Shown: piece by piece, positions 23,340 to 35,434 of the stretch
Numbering within the stretch: position 1 is the stretch's first letter
Layout: each line of letters opens with the position of its first letter
DNA from: Agrypnia vestita
Taxonomy: Eukaryota > Arthropoda > Insecta > Trichoptera > Phryganeidae
DNA length: 64,000 nucleotides
Reading direction: 5' to 3'
Assembly: GCA_016648135.1 (NCBI GenBank)
Contig: JADDOH010001993.1
Location: 1-64,000 of the forward strand
Notes under the pieces: model-generated
Databases searched by the model: none
What the model saw: only the letters and a program-made list of their open reading frames with translations
What the model was told of the DNA's origin: nothing
Made by a program: the position numbers and the translations under genes

Positions 23340-23900
23340 ATCATAGACGTGTGGTGGCCCGAGACACATACACCCGTGTAATGAATTACCAAAGATGCTG
23401 ACATCGAGTACGGAAGGCCGTTATCTTCGATACAGAGGTTGAGCGCTTTTCACTAAAAACGCTAGAACAATATAACGGGAGCGACGGCCGCGAACAAGAG
23501 AAATGCTACAAACTGCTATCGCAATCCCAAACAGCGGACGCTGCAGATCGAAGCCACAACACGCAAGGTACCGCAATTGCTTTGTCCACGACCAACTATA
23601 TAAACGGTAATCTCTAGAGCAGATTATCTCACTCGCCCCGTGTCTTTCTTACGGCGAAGCGCTTCCCGAGCGAAGCTTCACTTCTCGGGAAGCCACCTAT
23701 CGAGCGGAAGCTCTCGCGATTTCATTACCCATTTACTGTACACCTTTATTGTCATAATTGTAACTTATACCAACATTTCATACTTCAAATAAATTCTGTC
23801 AAACCACCGCGACTTTTACATCATCATCATCAGCAGAGATCTCCGACTCTATAAACGGAGTGGTGACCCTTGAGTTCAAATTCTTATCCAAACCGGAGGA
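23340..23900 (+). mobile_element. LTR-like unit with possible leader
   Basis: A GC-balanced block with TATA box 'actatataaacgg' at about 23596, a 'cttcccgagcgaagcttcac' / 'gaagc' stem-loop at 23660-23690 and 'aataaattctg' at about 23788. It then passes into 'gagtggtgaccc' at 23859, which resembles the leader or primer-binding zone of insect LTR retrotransposons of the BEL/Pao type. Ends and target duplication were not established. The following frame (to 24243) has hydrophobic low-complexity content and no gag or pol motif. Confidence 0.4.
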
Positions 23901-24243
23901 CTATACCACCTCCACAGACAGGAGAGAGAATAATGGAAAAATGCTGTCCAATCGATGGACCTTCCACCCGATTAAGATGAAAGAGATTTGTTATCTAAGC
24001 TATTTTAAATTTCTTGTTAGTCAATTCCTACTTTACATAGTCGCTATAAATTTTAACTTTAACCTTTTCGCATTCGTTCTTGCTATGATTTTTATTAAAA
24101 ATTTAGATTTTAAATGCCAGCTCATTACTTTTTTAGGGAGTCTTATCTACTTCTTATTCAGGCATAAATCCAAAATGTCCGACCCGGGGAGAATCCTCCA
24201 CCGGCGGAAAGGTTATATTTTAATAAATTCGTTCGTTTCATAA

Positions 24244-25036
24244 GGTTTTTCATCTGTATTCAGATTCTTTAAGCTTAAGAAACTAAAATAAAAGTTATAA
24301 AGAGATTCGGTTTATATTAAAATATTACTCTGTTTTTCAAGCTTTTTTGTTGAGGATATTTTATGGTGGGTGTTGTACGTTGAAATTTTTATGGCTACTG
24401 TTATAAAATATATCATAAAAACTGCGTTGGTAATATAAAGACTATTAATTTCGTAATTAATAATTAAATAACCGCTAATTATTTTCGAAACTGCAACATA
24501 ATAATTATTTATTATAAAAACTTAACTTTGTTTAAACCAGTTTATTTAATTTAACTTCAACCGGTTCTTATCTCACGGTATCTTCTTTGATAAAACCAAT
24601 CCACTGTGAAATTTGCGAAGAAATCAATTATCCCGGAAATGTGGGTTCACCTCATTACGATGTGTGTGAGTGTGGGGTGAAGTTGAGAAAACTTTGAAAT
24701 GTTGAATATATTAATTTAAAAATGCCTTAATCGTTAACTTTGATTGGTTTTTAATTATATAATGTTTAGTATTAAAGATTTTCTTAGCTTTTACAATTTT
24801 TTCAACTAAGGTCATAATTTTTTTTTTAAATATGAATGATGATTTTTTTTTCTACATGTGACTTGTCTCTAAAAAGTGGTTTTAAAAGTCTGTAATTATT
24901 ATTTTTGTGGGATATTGAGAGGATTTTTTTATTCAGATTAAACCATTGGTACATCTTCTTCTTCTTCTTTGCTTTTCGATAAAGGTTTGTATTAATAATC
25001 GCTTTTTCTTTGTATCATTAACTAATCCAATCCAGA
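24244..25036. other. AT-rich region, nothing recognised
   Basis: A 'cttcttcttcttc' tract at 24957-24969 may be the antisense tail of an RTE-like retroposon just left of the SINE. Confidence 0.4.
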
Positions 25037-25222
25037 GTAGCTTGTTGGTCTTGTGGTTAGGATACTCGCCTCGTGATCCAAAGGTTGCGGGTTTGAACCT
25101 CACTCCAGACTAGCAAGTTAGTCCTATTTTCATAGCACAAGCGTTTAGCTTAGTTTGACAATAGTAAGAATATTGATGACACGTATTCCGTGTTCGCATC
25201 TCTATTTAAAAAAAAAAAATTA
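25037..25222 (+). mobile_element. tRNA-derived SINE, copy 1
   Basis: The head contains an A-box-like 'tcttgtggttaggatactc' and a B-box-like 'gggtttgaacctc', the internal RNA polymerase III promoter of a tRNA. The body ('agttagtcctattttcatag', 'cacaagcgtttagcttagtt') ends in 'gttcgcatctctattt' and an A-rich tail. A near-identical copy is at 33319-33500, a minus-strand copy at 34010-34184 and decayed pieces at 29352-29416 and 41375-41436. The parental tRNA cannot be named safely. Confidence 0.9.
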
Positions 25223-26265
25223 AAAAATATATTTTTCCAGTTAGCAAGAATTTCATTGGTCCGGAAAATCATCATAACAATGATGCTTCTCGCCTTCCGA
25301 AACATCCCAGAATTGAATGAACAAAAACTTTAGATTACAACGCAATGTCTAAATGCGCCCAGCATACGTGAGGCATTTATGCAGTCTAGTGGGTCAAGAC
25401 CCGCTATGGTGTCACGCCGCTCGATCCACCAAACCTACCGATCAGGAGCTAGATGCGAGCCATGTCAATGAACCAAGCAAAAGCCAGGTGCGTCTGCCGA
25501 AATCCTGGCCACGCGTCGAAGCAAGCGCCACTCTCTCTCCGAACGCCGCATGACGCACACGCTTTACCTATTGTACTCCGCGAACCTATTAAAAAGTAAA
25601 ACTTGCTCTTCAATAAAATCGACGCTTGTAAATTGAGAATTTCAAGTGGACCTGTATCTTTCCACTTATTCGTGACTGCCTCTCGTCACACGTATTTGCT
25701 CACTACTCTGCATCAACCCACAATATTATACTTATACACAACTACCACCAGAAATGGGCCCGGCTGTCGTGTTTTTTACAGATGGACACGCTTTCCCATG
25801 TATACGAACACGCACTTTTTATTCATCTCTCAACATAAACCCGATCTGTACAACAATTCTCTCCTTGGACCTGACCACGTCATTAGTAATACAGCACATA
25901 TTCCATGAAAACGAGTGTAGTATTATAACAGTATTATACATAGTATTATAACGATTATTATAACGAGTATTATAACCCATGCACACTTGGCGTGGCTGAA
26001 AATACATTGACGGAGTGCGTAGTATACCATTTTTGGAAGACTGAGATTCATGAAGCTTCCTAGAGTTTTGAATGTGTGTATCGGTTTTCTAACTTTGGAG
26101 CTTGAACATTCGATGTGCGGAGCCTTTTATTTCTTATGTATAATGTTTAAAAGTATATTTCTAATATGAACACATTTTTGTGTTTGTGTTTTAATTCAAA
26201 CGTGCAATGTATAAATTTTATTCCTAATATGTAGTCTTGCTAACTTAAAAAAAACTGTACAGGTA
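25223..26265. other. Unannotated region
   Basis: A GC-balanced patch at 25340-25560 encodes a 66-codon plus-strand frame without recognisable domain. A 'tattataac' mini-repeat lies at 25918-25978. The rest is AT-rich. Confidence 0.4.
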
Positions 26266-26273
26266 GTTGCTTC

Positions 26274-28051
26274 TAGGGATGGGCGTTGAATGGACGGACT
26301 AGTTGAAATCAACCGTTGACGTTGCATCGACGCGTCGACCGTTTACGTTTATCGCATGGACTAGTTGAATTAGTAGACGGTGGACAGCGGACACCGTGGT
26401 CGGTGGACGATTCGAGATTAACGCAATGCAAAGCAACGAGCGAGAGCAAGACAAAACGTCTCCGTTTATTTCTCTCGCTGTCGACTTGTAGATGCCATAG
26501 ACGTCATAGACGGGTCGACGGGTAATTTCATTTCAACTCTAAAGTACACTACCATAGAGTGCAGATCTGTGTACACGAACTATGACTAGAGATTCGAAAT
26601 TTGAATACATGCGTAGCGCGAGATAGGCTTAATAAGCTATTATCCATTATTTTTTACTTGATTTTTTGTGATGTCACGTGCGACGATTCGGTGAATTCCC
26701 AATTTTACGCCGTATAAAATAAAACAATTCTGTTTAATTATTTTATTTTTTATTGAACTATTATTAATTAATAGGCCGGCTAGATATTTTTCTAAAATCA
26801 ATATTTTATTCGATCGATCTCGACTTCTTATATATTTACCTTAAAAGGGATGCTAAAATTTAATTATTGTGTTATTTCCTTACTTTTCAACTTTAGCATA
26901 TAAATGATAAACAAACTTGTAGGGAATAAAAATTTCTATACCTAACTATGGTCCTTATTCAGGAGTCCAACATTAATTATTGTATATGTAATATAATCTT
27001 GAATTTAGGTTTAATTAATTTTTATTATAAATTCCCTATTTTCAACTTTGTAGATAAAAAAATTAATCTATTATAATTTTGTTTACACCACTTTTTATTG
27101 GTTTTTTACATGTTTCGGGAACAATGTTCCTTTTCTCAAATTGAGCCTTAAACTAAAGTTGACAAATAATACAGATATATTTATTTATTAATAATGTCAC
27201 CACAAAGTGAAAGTCTGACTTTGAAAGATGTATTCTTCAATAAATTTCTAGATAACATCTCAAATGTAAAGTATTTTTAAATTATGTATTTATTTATAAA
27301 TTTATAGATAATAAATAAATGTAAAGGTTTTTATAATTTTATTTAACTTGTATTGAAACGAATGAATTTTTCGTAATCGATTTGAGTTAGTGTAGTGATA
27401 GTCCAACGTTTTACAAAAAATAATACTCATAATCAAGGCAGGAATATAGTCCTGCTAGGTTATTATTGTTTTACAAATAACCCTGTACACATGTAATAAT
27501 GTGTATCTAATATATTTTTTTATACACACATTGCTTTGTACTTTATATTTTTAATTTTTATACTCATATTTTAATGCTTATACCCGATACTTTCACTGCT
27601 TATATATGTAGTTTATATTTATATTTTACTGCTTACACCTGATATTGTTGTGTATACCTACTTCTTTCTTTATTATATATAGAAAGAAGTATATAAAACA
27701 ATATGTAAAAGCCTATAATGTGCGTAAACAAATAAATAATAAAATATTTCTTTATGCATATAAGCACAAGTAGCGGTTTTACTTTCCCCGAAACTATATT
27801 CCTTCGAACTTCTGTAAATTTTAAAAATTAACGTAATAAAAATAACCAACGGTTGAGCCGTCGAGCAGCGTCGCGTCGAACCGTAGACAGTTGACTATCG
27901 TCCCGATGTTTAGATAAACGTCCGCGACGTCCGCGTAACGAAGTTGACGCGTCAACTAGTTGACGAATTCAACTAGTTGATCGTCTCGTCGGTGGATGGA
28001 CGTGGACGGTCTCGTTTCGTCGACGGTAAATACGTCGACGACCCATCCCTA
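26274..28051. mobile_element. Non-autonomous hAT element (1778 bp)
   Basis: The ends TAGGGATGGGCG and CGACCCATCCCTA are inverted repeats of the hAT type (C/TAGGGATG-like). The flanking 8 bp are GTTGCTTC (26266-26273) and CTTGCTTC (28052-28059), 7 of 8 identical, as expected for the 8-bp duplication made by hAT transposases. Both subterminal regions (26290-26530 and 27850-28035) are rich in short motifs 'cgtcgac' and 'actagttga', likely transposase-binding repeats. The 1.3-kb interior is AT-rich with no transposase frame. Confidence 0.85.
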
Positions 28052-28059
28052 CTTGCTTC

Positions 28060-29351
28060 AGAACAGACCGTGTCTAGTGAAGAAACTACCTTCATTTATG
28101 TGTATAAATTAAAAGGAAATAAATAAAATAAAAACACGCTAGAACGGACGGCGTTCTATCCGCTTCAGCGATCAATAATGATCTCTATACTATGTCTGAC
28201 TTGTATTCACTACAGCGCAAATCATACCAAAGCATTTGTGTTCTGTAGTATTTAAATATTTTTAGTAATATTCCATTAATATTTTACAAGCGAAAGTGGC
28301 GCCGTCTCTAAGTGTAATTAAACTGAACCCTTGGGTACTTGATATAATGAGGGACACCTTTCATGTGTGGGTTGTAACTATGGCTGGTGCCATCTCTGAG
28401 CAGATGTTAACACTAGTTCCTTGGCTTTCATTTTATCAGAATTGGTCTTTATGCGCCATCTATGGAATTATTTCGAGAATAAAATATGTTGCCTTTACAG
28501 TATTTAAATATACATGAATAAATTCAATTCGATTTGTTTGTTGGTAGCTTTTCTTTGTGTTTATTTCCTGCGTACTATAATGTCTGCGATAATTAACATA
28601 ACCTTCATACTTATATCGATTTTTAGACCACATCACTTAAGGCATCCAACGTATTCTCTTCACAAGGCCCATGTTCCAACTAAAAAGTTCCAGCAAGACA
28701 GTTAAGTTTTTTTTCTGTTTTAGAGTTTGAGAAAGCCGTTATCTACCCACTCGTAGGACGACCTAGTTTCTGAACTCTCTTTCCCGAAGGATACACCTCT
28801 AGTGCACCACAGGCATGTCCCTATACTTTAGTACCCTACACACACATCCCTTAAGTAACCAATTATTTTTCTACCCACCCCTCCCCGGCAGCCCTTTCAC
28901 AGAGCAGTATCTATTATTTAACCAATGAACGCAACAAAGGGTGAAGAAGTTAACCACATCCTTCTGGGGCGCGGAATTGACGGCGCGCGTGTATTGGTGG
29001 AGGCTTTTTACAATTTATTAAACGTGTCTTTTGGTGGTAGTAAAAGGCGCCGTTAAAACAAAACCTCGCAAAATTACCTGGCGTAATAAAATTGGGAAGT
29101 ATTCGTAAATTTTCCGTGTTTTATTGCGTCAAACAAAAATGTATACAGACGTATAGGAAAATTTATTTTGCAAGGTCCTAAAACTTGGGTAATTTTCCCT
29201 TTATTTTTATGGAGCTATACCTGTCTATCGACTCGGCACACCACTATTTAAACCTTTTTGTGGATATTCAGTTACATGATCATACTATCCTTTCTAGTAT
29301 TTTTTACTGCCATTTTGGCTTTGCTATTCGGGATCGCGCCTAGTTCCAGGA
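28060..29351. other. Unannotated region
   Basis: Plus-strand frames at 28296-28517 and 28514-28705 (73 and 63 codons) have hydrophobic stretches but no recognised domain. No other signal. Confidence 0.4.
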
Positions 29352-29416
29352 TACCACCAAGTTAGTCCTATTACACAGGTATTCTGCTTAGTTTGAAATG
29401 TACGCATCTCTATATT
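29352..29416 (+). repeat. tRNA-derived SINE, truncated 3' piece
   Basis: Contains 'ccaagttagtcctatt', 'cttagtttgaaatg' and 'cgcatctctat' in the order of the full copies; the tRNA-like head is missing. It abuts the 3' end of the LINE fragment at 29420. Confidence 0.65.
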
Positions 29417-29419
29417 TAT

Positions 29420-29770
29420 TCATTCATCTTCATCCCCTTGTCCTAGTCGGGTCGGTGGCCCAAAGACTCGACAAGGTCTTACCATGTTCCCCTGTCTTGT
29501 GCTGCTTCTGTTTTCGTAGACATTTTTCTGTTGCCTCTCCCAGCTTAATCTGAGGCCGTCTTCCTTCCGGGATTGCCAGGAGTATTCTTCTTGGTAATCG
29601 TTCCTCTGGCATCCTAAGCACAAGTCCAAGCCACCTCAATCGTGATTTTTCTATGTGTAGGAGTAGAGGTTCCATGCCGAGTGTGTGCCTTATGTCACTC
29701 AATGTGACTCTCGCTACTCCCTTAGAAAATTCATATCAGCAGCCTGATCCTTGCTCTCACTTTCTCCGTC
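29420..29770 (-). pseudogene. LINE C-terminal fragment
   Basis: The minus-strand frame (29702-29430) reads 'HIEKSRLRWLGLVLRMPEERLPRRILLA' in pieces, followed by 'GRRP' and a basic stretch. This is the C-terminal region of RTE/CR1-like reverse transcriptases (usual form 'LRWLGHVLRMPEERLP'). A second overlapping frame continues after a shift. Finger, palm and endonuclease regions are absent. The fragment is 5'-truncated, as is common for LINE insertions. Confidence 0.8.
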
Positions 29771-29954
29771 AGGATGCAAATTCGATGGCTATATTTTAGG
29801 GTGAGTCCTGTATACATATTTGAAAACAATCAGTTTTTTCATGATACTAATTTTACTTATCTACGCAGTATAGAGAGAACATAGAACGCCGGCTGCTATA
29901 TTAAATATATTTTATTTCGAAATTTTCATGATTAACTTTGTGGAAGTTCATTGT

Positions 29955-30641
29955 AAATAACTATGAATAGAACACAACGTTGTTTACTTCACACAATGAC
30001 AGTTTAATTAAATAAATTAATTAAAACGTTTTCGATGCTTACTGCATCATCTTCAGTAATATACTAACTTAAGACTAGAAGACATTTTATCTACTACATA
30101 GGGGCGGGAGTTGTCGGGAGCGGGGGAGGGGCAGGCGGAAAGTGAAAGTGGTTGCTGGGAGGGGCTAGTATGGTAAGAAGGGGGGATGTAATAAGTGGTG
30201 TTTGTATGTTTAAGGCCTTATCATTATTTCGATGAATTTCTAAAATTCTAGAAATTGGACATTTTGGAAAATATAGGAAAATAAAAAAATGGAAAATAAA
30301 AAAATAAAAAAATACAGGAAAATAAAAAAATGGAAAATAAAAAAAATAAAAAAAAAATATTCATCGAAATAATGATAAGGCCTTAAACATACAAACACCA
30401 CTTATTACATCCCCCCTTCTTACCATACTAGCCCCTCCCAGCAACCACTTTCACTTTCCGCCTGCCCCTCCCCCGCTCCCGACAACTCCCGCCCCTATGC
30501 AGTAGATAAAATGTCTTCTAGTCTTAAGTTAGTATATTACTGAAGATGATGCAGTAAGCATCGAAAACGTTTTAATTAATTTATTTAATTAAACTGTCAT
30601 TGTGTGAAGTAAACAACGTTGTGTTCTATTCATAGTTATTT
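29955..30641. mobile_element. 687-bp fold-back element with about 280-bp arms
   Basis: Left arm 29955-30236 and right arm 30362-30641 are near-identical inverted copies (for example 'aataactatgaatagaacac' against its complement at the right end). The loop of about 125 bp is built from 'ggaaaataaaaaaat' repeats. Each arm carries a GC-rich segment and, near its outer third, a hammerhead-like core: on the plus strand CTGAAGA at 30540-30546, stem gatgc/gcatc, GAAA at 30563-30566. No protein is encoded. Confidence 0.92.
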
Positions 30642-32589
30642 TATATTATATCTATGTTATTTTTTTTTAAATTAAGAAAAGTTCTGACCCCGCAAAATCC
30701 CGCAATAGTACAAATAAAAAAATGTTGGGAACAGATCTTTTAGGCGCGTCCCATACGATTTTATAACATTTTGTCGTTATAGCAGATTACTAGTATAATG
30801 GCTCGGATATTGTACTCACAAAGCTGACTTTGCTTATAATATCAGAACACGAAATACAAATTCTCGACATTTTCTACCAACCCCTCAGCGACCGACCGGG
30901 GTCCGGTTGGACCCTTCTCATGTGACATTTCACATTGGCGTCAGCTGCTCAATATCACGCTTCCCGCATATTTATTGACAGAACAGTTTATTTTGCCAGC
31001 TCAGATATTTCCAAACTCTAGTATAGCGGCATCACTACCCACGTCGTAGTTTATTAATATTTTATTTCTTGCTAAAAATATCCTCAGGCTTAATAGATTG
31101 TCCTGAATTATTGTCCAAACTCTTGTTCAATGTTCCTCCTAAGGTTCTAAGAACCAACCATCTTCTTTTTACTCCCCTTGTTTCTACTACCTAACTACAA
31201 GCAAACTCATACTTCCGGTGAAATTGCAACAAATTTAATGCACGTACAAAAAAGTATAATTTTGACTTATTTCAATATAACCCTACTCATGTGCGATGCT
31301 TGCTTTCTGATCCATTTTTCAAATAAAATATATATTATTTTTTTCATTTAATCAATTATATACAGTTTCGTCAATATACTATACCATATATATGTACACC
31401 ACGCAAATACGATATTATGTCACTACTAGTGAAAACCTATAATTGGCTTTTATGTTTCCCGTTCTATTTATTTACTTAATTATTATTAGCTGATGGTTTT
31501 CCGAATAAATAAAAAAAATAAAAAATATATTTTATCACTTTGAGGTTAAGGCTTTTTAATTCAAAAAGGTAGAGATTGCAAAAAGTTCTGCAAGCTGAGT
31601 CTTGAAATATACAAAAGCCAGACAAAAATACTCAAAAGTTAAATGCTTTGACCCTATAGTGATTATAATATTTTTTTATGATTATAAATAGTCAGGGATT
31701 TTATGATACTTGGGATCTCTCGTCACAAATAATGTAAAATAAAATGCCGAAATTCAAAGAAATATTAGTAAAACGAAGTAGAATTGACTCCATTAATTCT
31801 TTATAGACGTTTATAAAGTCATGCCTATCGTGTTTCTATTTAATAATTTTCTGATTAAGGGAAGGCTTTCCGTGTTTTGATTTTCTTATCGAAATTTTCT
31901 TCTTAAAAAACTTTATAGCGCTTCTCGAAGACTAAGAAATACTTTAATCTTTTGGTCAAATCTATTAAGCTGCCTTTGGATGGTTGAAACGAAAGTTTAA
32001 AACAATAAACAATTCAGTACCCAAAAATTATATTTCAATTTATTATTCTTTTCAATTATTAGAACTTTTTTATTTTTATTTTCAATGATTTTTGATAGCT
32101 CTTTAAAATGATTGTGTTTGACATTTAAGTGAAATATTAAATCGTTCAGCTAGTTATACACCATTGAAAAAATCTAAATAAAACGCAAATTTAAAATTTT
32201 GTAAAGATAGTAAATTGTAAAGAATTTAGTAGAAAGAATGTAGTAGATTGTAAAGAATTTAGAAATAGTCTGTAAAGAAACATTAGTCAGCATTCAATAC
32301 TCATTTGATATTTTTATTCTGATGTGCAGTAAAATAAATTCCTCCACTGTCACAGTTATGGCAATATACGTCCAGCTAGTTGACAAACCCGCAAACGAGC
32401 AAACGCTGTGCTTTCAGATTAACAATAAGTAGTAACTAACTACATATTATTTAGTTATAAGTTACTTATTTTGGGGTAAATCAGTAATTTCGCACCAGAA
32501 TAGGCGATAGCTCTAAAGGCTGGTTATTTGAAGTAATTGTTAAAATTGGAGTAATTTTGGGGTGATAACGTAGCGTCAGCAGCAGACGG
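30642..32589. other. AT-rich region, nothing recognised
   Basis: About 1.9 kb. 'ggggtccggttggaccc' at 30899 is a small palindrome of the kind found at some piggyBac-like ends, but no partner end was identified. No gene supported. Confidence 0.4.
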
Positions 32590-32672
32590 TTAAGAAAAAA
32601 AAACATAGATTTTTACAATTACGGGTTTTTTCGATTGGTGGAATACGTAAAAATCTGTGTTCTTAACTACTC
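32590..32672. repeat. Small inverted repeat
   Basis: 'ggttaagaaaaaaaaacata' and 'gatttttac' on the left pair with 'gtaaaaatctgtgttcttaa' on the right, around a loop of about 30 bp. Confidence 0.7.
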
Positions 32673-33318
32673 ACTACTCTTACTCCTGATCAAACAACCG
32701 TATTTCTAATATTTCAGTATTCAAATAATAATGGGGTCACAGTATATCCACGTTCCGTCTGCTGTACCGAGGGTTAAAAGGGAGTAAATACCCACCCTCT
32801 GGGGAAGGTAGTATCGAAAAATATTTTTCAACAAATATATCCGGTCGCTGTTAACGCACAAGCGACTCGAAATTGAATTGGGAATTTTAATTGTACAGTG
32901 TTTTTGTCAGATGTTTATTTAATCACTGGGGCAGGCTTTTTGAATTCACCTGCGAGCGTAATTGCGCTGCCTTCAAGGCTGCCCGGTTTTATTTATCCAC
33001 AGCCGATACGAGGGGTGGCCCTCTATTAAGCCTGTTCATAAAGAGTTACTTTTAAATATAAAAGCAACCCGCAATGGGCGGACCCTTCCGTGTACCAGTG
33101 ATTCTGTAACTCTGAAATCACTTTTTACAAATGATGTAGGGCAGAATTTTCTACTTAGGCTGTCATTGTTGTACAAAGATTCGTTAAGAGTACTCTGAAA
33201 ATTTTTAAATGGATGGAATTCAAATTTATGTAGAAAGGGCGAGACTATATAAAAAATTACGAATATTTCATACTAAATTTTTGTAAGGTATTTGCTGAGC
33301 AAGCAAAAACTTTACGAG
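32673..33318. other. Unannotated region
   Basis: A 78-codon plus-strand frame at 32962-33198 has no recognised domain. Confidence 0.4.
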
Positions 33319-33500
33319 TAGCTTGTTGGTCTTGTGGTTAGGACACTCGCCTCGTGATCCAAAGGTCGCGGGTTCGAACCTCACTCCAGACTAGCAAGTT
33401 AGTCCTATTTTCATAGCACAAGCGTTTAGCTTAGTTTGAAAATGGTAAGAATATTGATGTGTTCGCATCTCTATTTTAAAAAAAAAAAATTAAAAAAAAA
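33319..33500 (+). mobile_element. tRNA-derived SINE, copy 2
   Basis: Nearly identical to copy 1 at 25037. The B box here is the canonical 'gggttcgaacctc'. An A-rich tail follows. It lies immediately left of the empty-site copy of repeat E (about 33510-33665). Confidence 0.92.
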
Positions 33501-33509
33501 CAACATAAT

Positions 33510-33665
33510 TAGTTCAGTACCTTTTACATAATAATATATACAAGAAATTCAAAGAGTAGAACAGCAAAAAATTACAGAATTGACATAGTATAGATAGTTG
33601 ATTAAAGTTATTACAGTAATTTAGAAAAAGGAGATGTGAAATATATACAAGGTTAAACAAATAGC
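33510..33665 (-). repeat. Repeat E, uninterrupted copy
   Basis: Minus-strand order matches 5705-5819 plus 6542-6640 without the MITE between them. This gives the pre-insertion state of that locus's repeat. Sequence from 33666 to 34009 is AT-rich with nothing recognised. Confidence 0.7.
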
Positions 33666-34009
33666 TGTAATAATTTGTTTATGATTGCATTATGAATCCA
33701 GGACGGCAGAAGGTAGAGCTTTTAGTAGAAAATCTATATATTGTGCTAAACTGGAATTAAAAATATCAAAGATATTGTCATTATGAAGAAAAAAGAAGCA
33801 TCTAGGAACTTTTGAAATGGTCTAGAAGCTCCTTGAATAATCTATAAAATAAATCTGTGTAGAAACATATCTAGAAAGGTGCTTGGCGGCGTAGCTACCC
33901 GTAATAGGTAACCATTCTAGCAAGTTCTATTCTATACGTAAAATACATATGTTGCCTTATGTAATAATTTCCAAATTTTATTAGTTCATAAAGTGTTTTG
34001 AGCTTTTTT

Positions 34010-34184
34010 TTTTAAAATAGAGATGCGAACACGGAATACGTGTCACATCAATATTCTTACTATTATCAAACTAAACGCTTGTGCTATGAACATAGGACTA
34101 ACTTGGTGATCTGGAGTGAGATTTGAACCCGCAACCTTTGGATCACGAGGCGAGAGTCCTAACCACAAGACCAACAAGCTATAT
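34010..34184 (-). mobile_element. tRNA-derived SINE, copy 3
   Basis: Reverse complement of copies 1 and 2, with the T-rich tail at 34007-34016 on the plus strand. The head ends near 34184 ('accaacaagct'). The B box is mutated ('gatttgaacc' on the plus strand). Confidence 0.9.
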
Positions 34185-34439
34185 AAAATGAATTTTATAT
34201 TTTATTTAGACTATCTGAAAAACATTTATCACTTGGGCTTTACATTTATGGAGAAATACAAGTGAACTCAGATTTCGGGCATTTTTAAATTCTGAGTGTT
34301 TCCCAGACACATTTCCGATATTTCGGAAGTTTTGTAACTCGAGGCGTAATTTGTTTGAATTATTCAAACTGTGTTGGGGACCGAGAATACAAGAATTATT
34401 TGTCATATCGTTTGTCAATTAATTCTCTTTTAGTGTTTA

Positions 34440-35196
34440 GGGAGCGAGCTTTTAGCACCAACTTTTGAAAGTTTGAATCTTCTCGGGGTTACATCCTTCA
34501 CTAGGGCTCAAAAAACTCTATTTTTTCGCTACAAAATAAACAACCAAAATCTGACAAGAACATCGAATGTTAAAGACCTAAGTGTTAGATTTGTAAGCAA
34601 CCTAACATTTCACGATCACATAGAGACGATCAGTGGTAATGCTTTGATTTGTTGTTAGGTTTAATGTTAGGATTTGTTCTGCGTACTGCCAGGGTTTTCG
34701 AGAATACCCGCGTACTGAGAACTCTTTACAACTCCTTGGTGCGAAGTAGACTCGAGAGTGGCTCGGCGATCTGGGGGCAACATGAGAGCAAGTACTCTCT
34801 TATGGTGGAGAAAGTCCAAAAGAAGTTTCTGAGATATCTCTACATGAGAGAGTACGGGCATTATCCTTGGCTTTACCCAACCGATTTTCTCCAGGGTATG
34901 CATGGCTACAATAGTCCAGAGACTAGAAGGATTGTGTATTTGATTACACATTTTTATCGATTGTTGCGCGGTATGATTGATAAACCTGAAATTAGAGCAT
35001 TGGTTTGTATGTTCCTGATAATTACATTAGACATCGTCAGCGTAGATTGTTTCACATTCCAATATACAGGACTAACCTGTCGATGGTTGTACCTGTTGGA
35101 AGAGCCACAGCTATGCTGAACCAAATCTCTTTGGGTAATGATATATTCCGTGTATCTGAGGGGGTTTTCCGAAGCAGGATTCTTCTACACCTTTGA
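34440..35196 (+). pseudogene. Jockey-like LINE reverse transcriptase, C-terminal third
   Basis: Three frames joined by shifts encode the thumb and C-terminal part of a Jockey-clade reverse transcriptase. 34473-34658 carries 'TSNVKDLSVRFVSNLTFHDHI', the block 'VKDLGV.FD..L.F..H'. 34649 onward has 'LGFVLRTARVF' and 'LRTLYNSLVRSRLESGSAIW', matching 'LK.LY..LVRS.LEY.S.IW'. The frame at 35005-35196 has 'RHRQRRLFHIPIYRTN' and ends 'DIFRVSEGVFRSRI', the usual terminus ('DIF..S...F'). The catalytic palm is missing, so the copy is 5'-truncated. Its AT-rich 3' tail reaches about 35370. Confidence 0.88.
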
Positions 35197-35434
35197 TATG
35201 AATGAATTTATATACGTTTGATATTTTGTTGTTTGTATATTATCTCACTTGTTAATAATATTTATGAATTAAATTAAATGTTTATAACGTAAATGTTATG
35301 TTATAAATAAATAAATTGAATTAATTTAAAAATAATATAAACATTAATGTAATAAAATTAAATGTTAAAACCTAACGAGACTGACGTTTTTCTGTTCGCC
35401 TAATACATTGTGGTATCAAATTGTCATATATGTG

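Noticed and set aside
23860..24243. 127-codon plus-strand frame after the LTR-like unit as a gag gene
   Set aside because: The second half is low-complexity Phe/Leu/Ile and no nucleocapsid or capsid motif can be seen.
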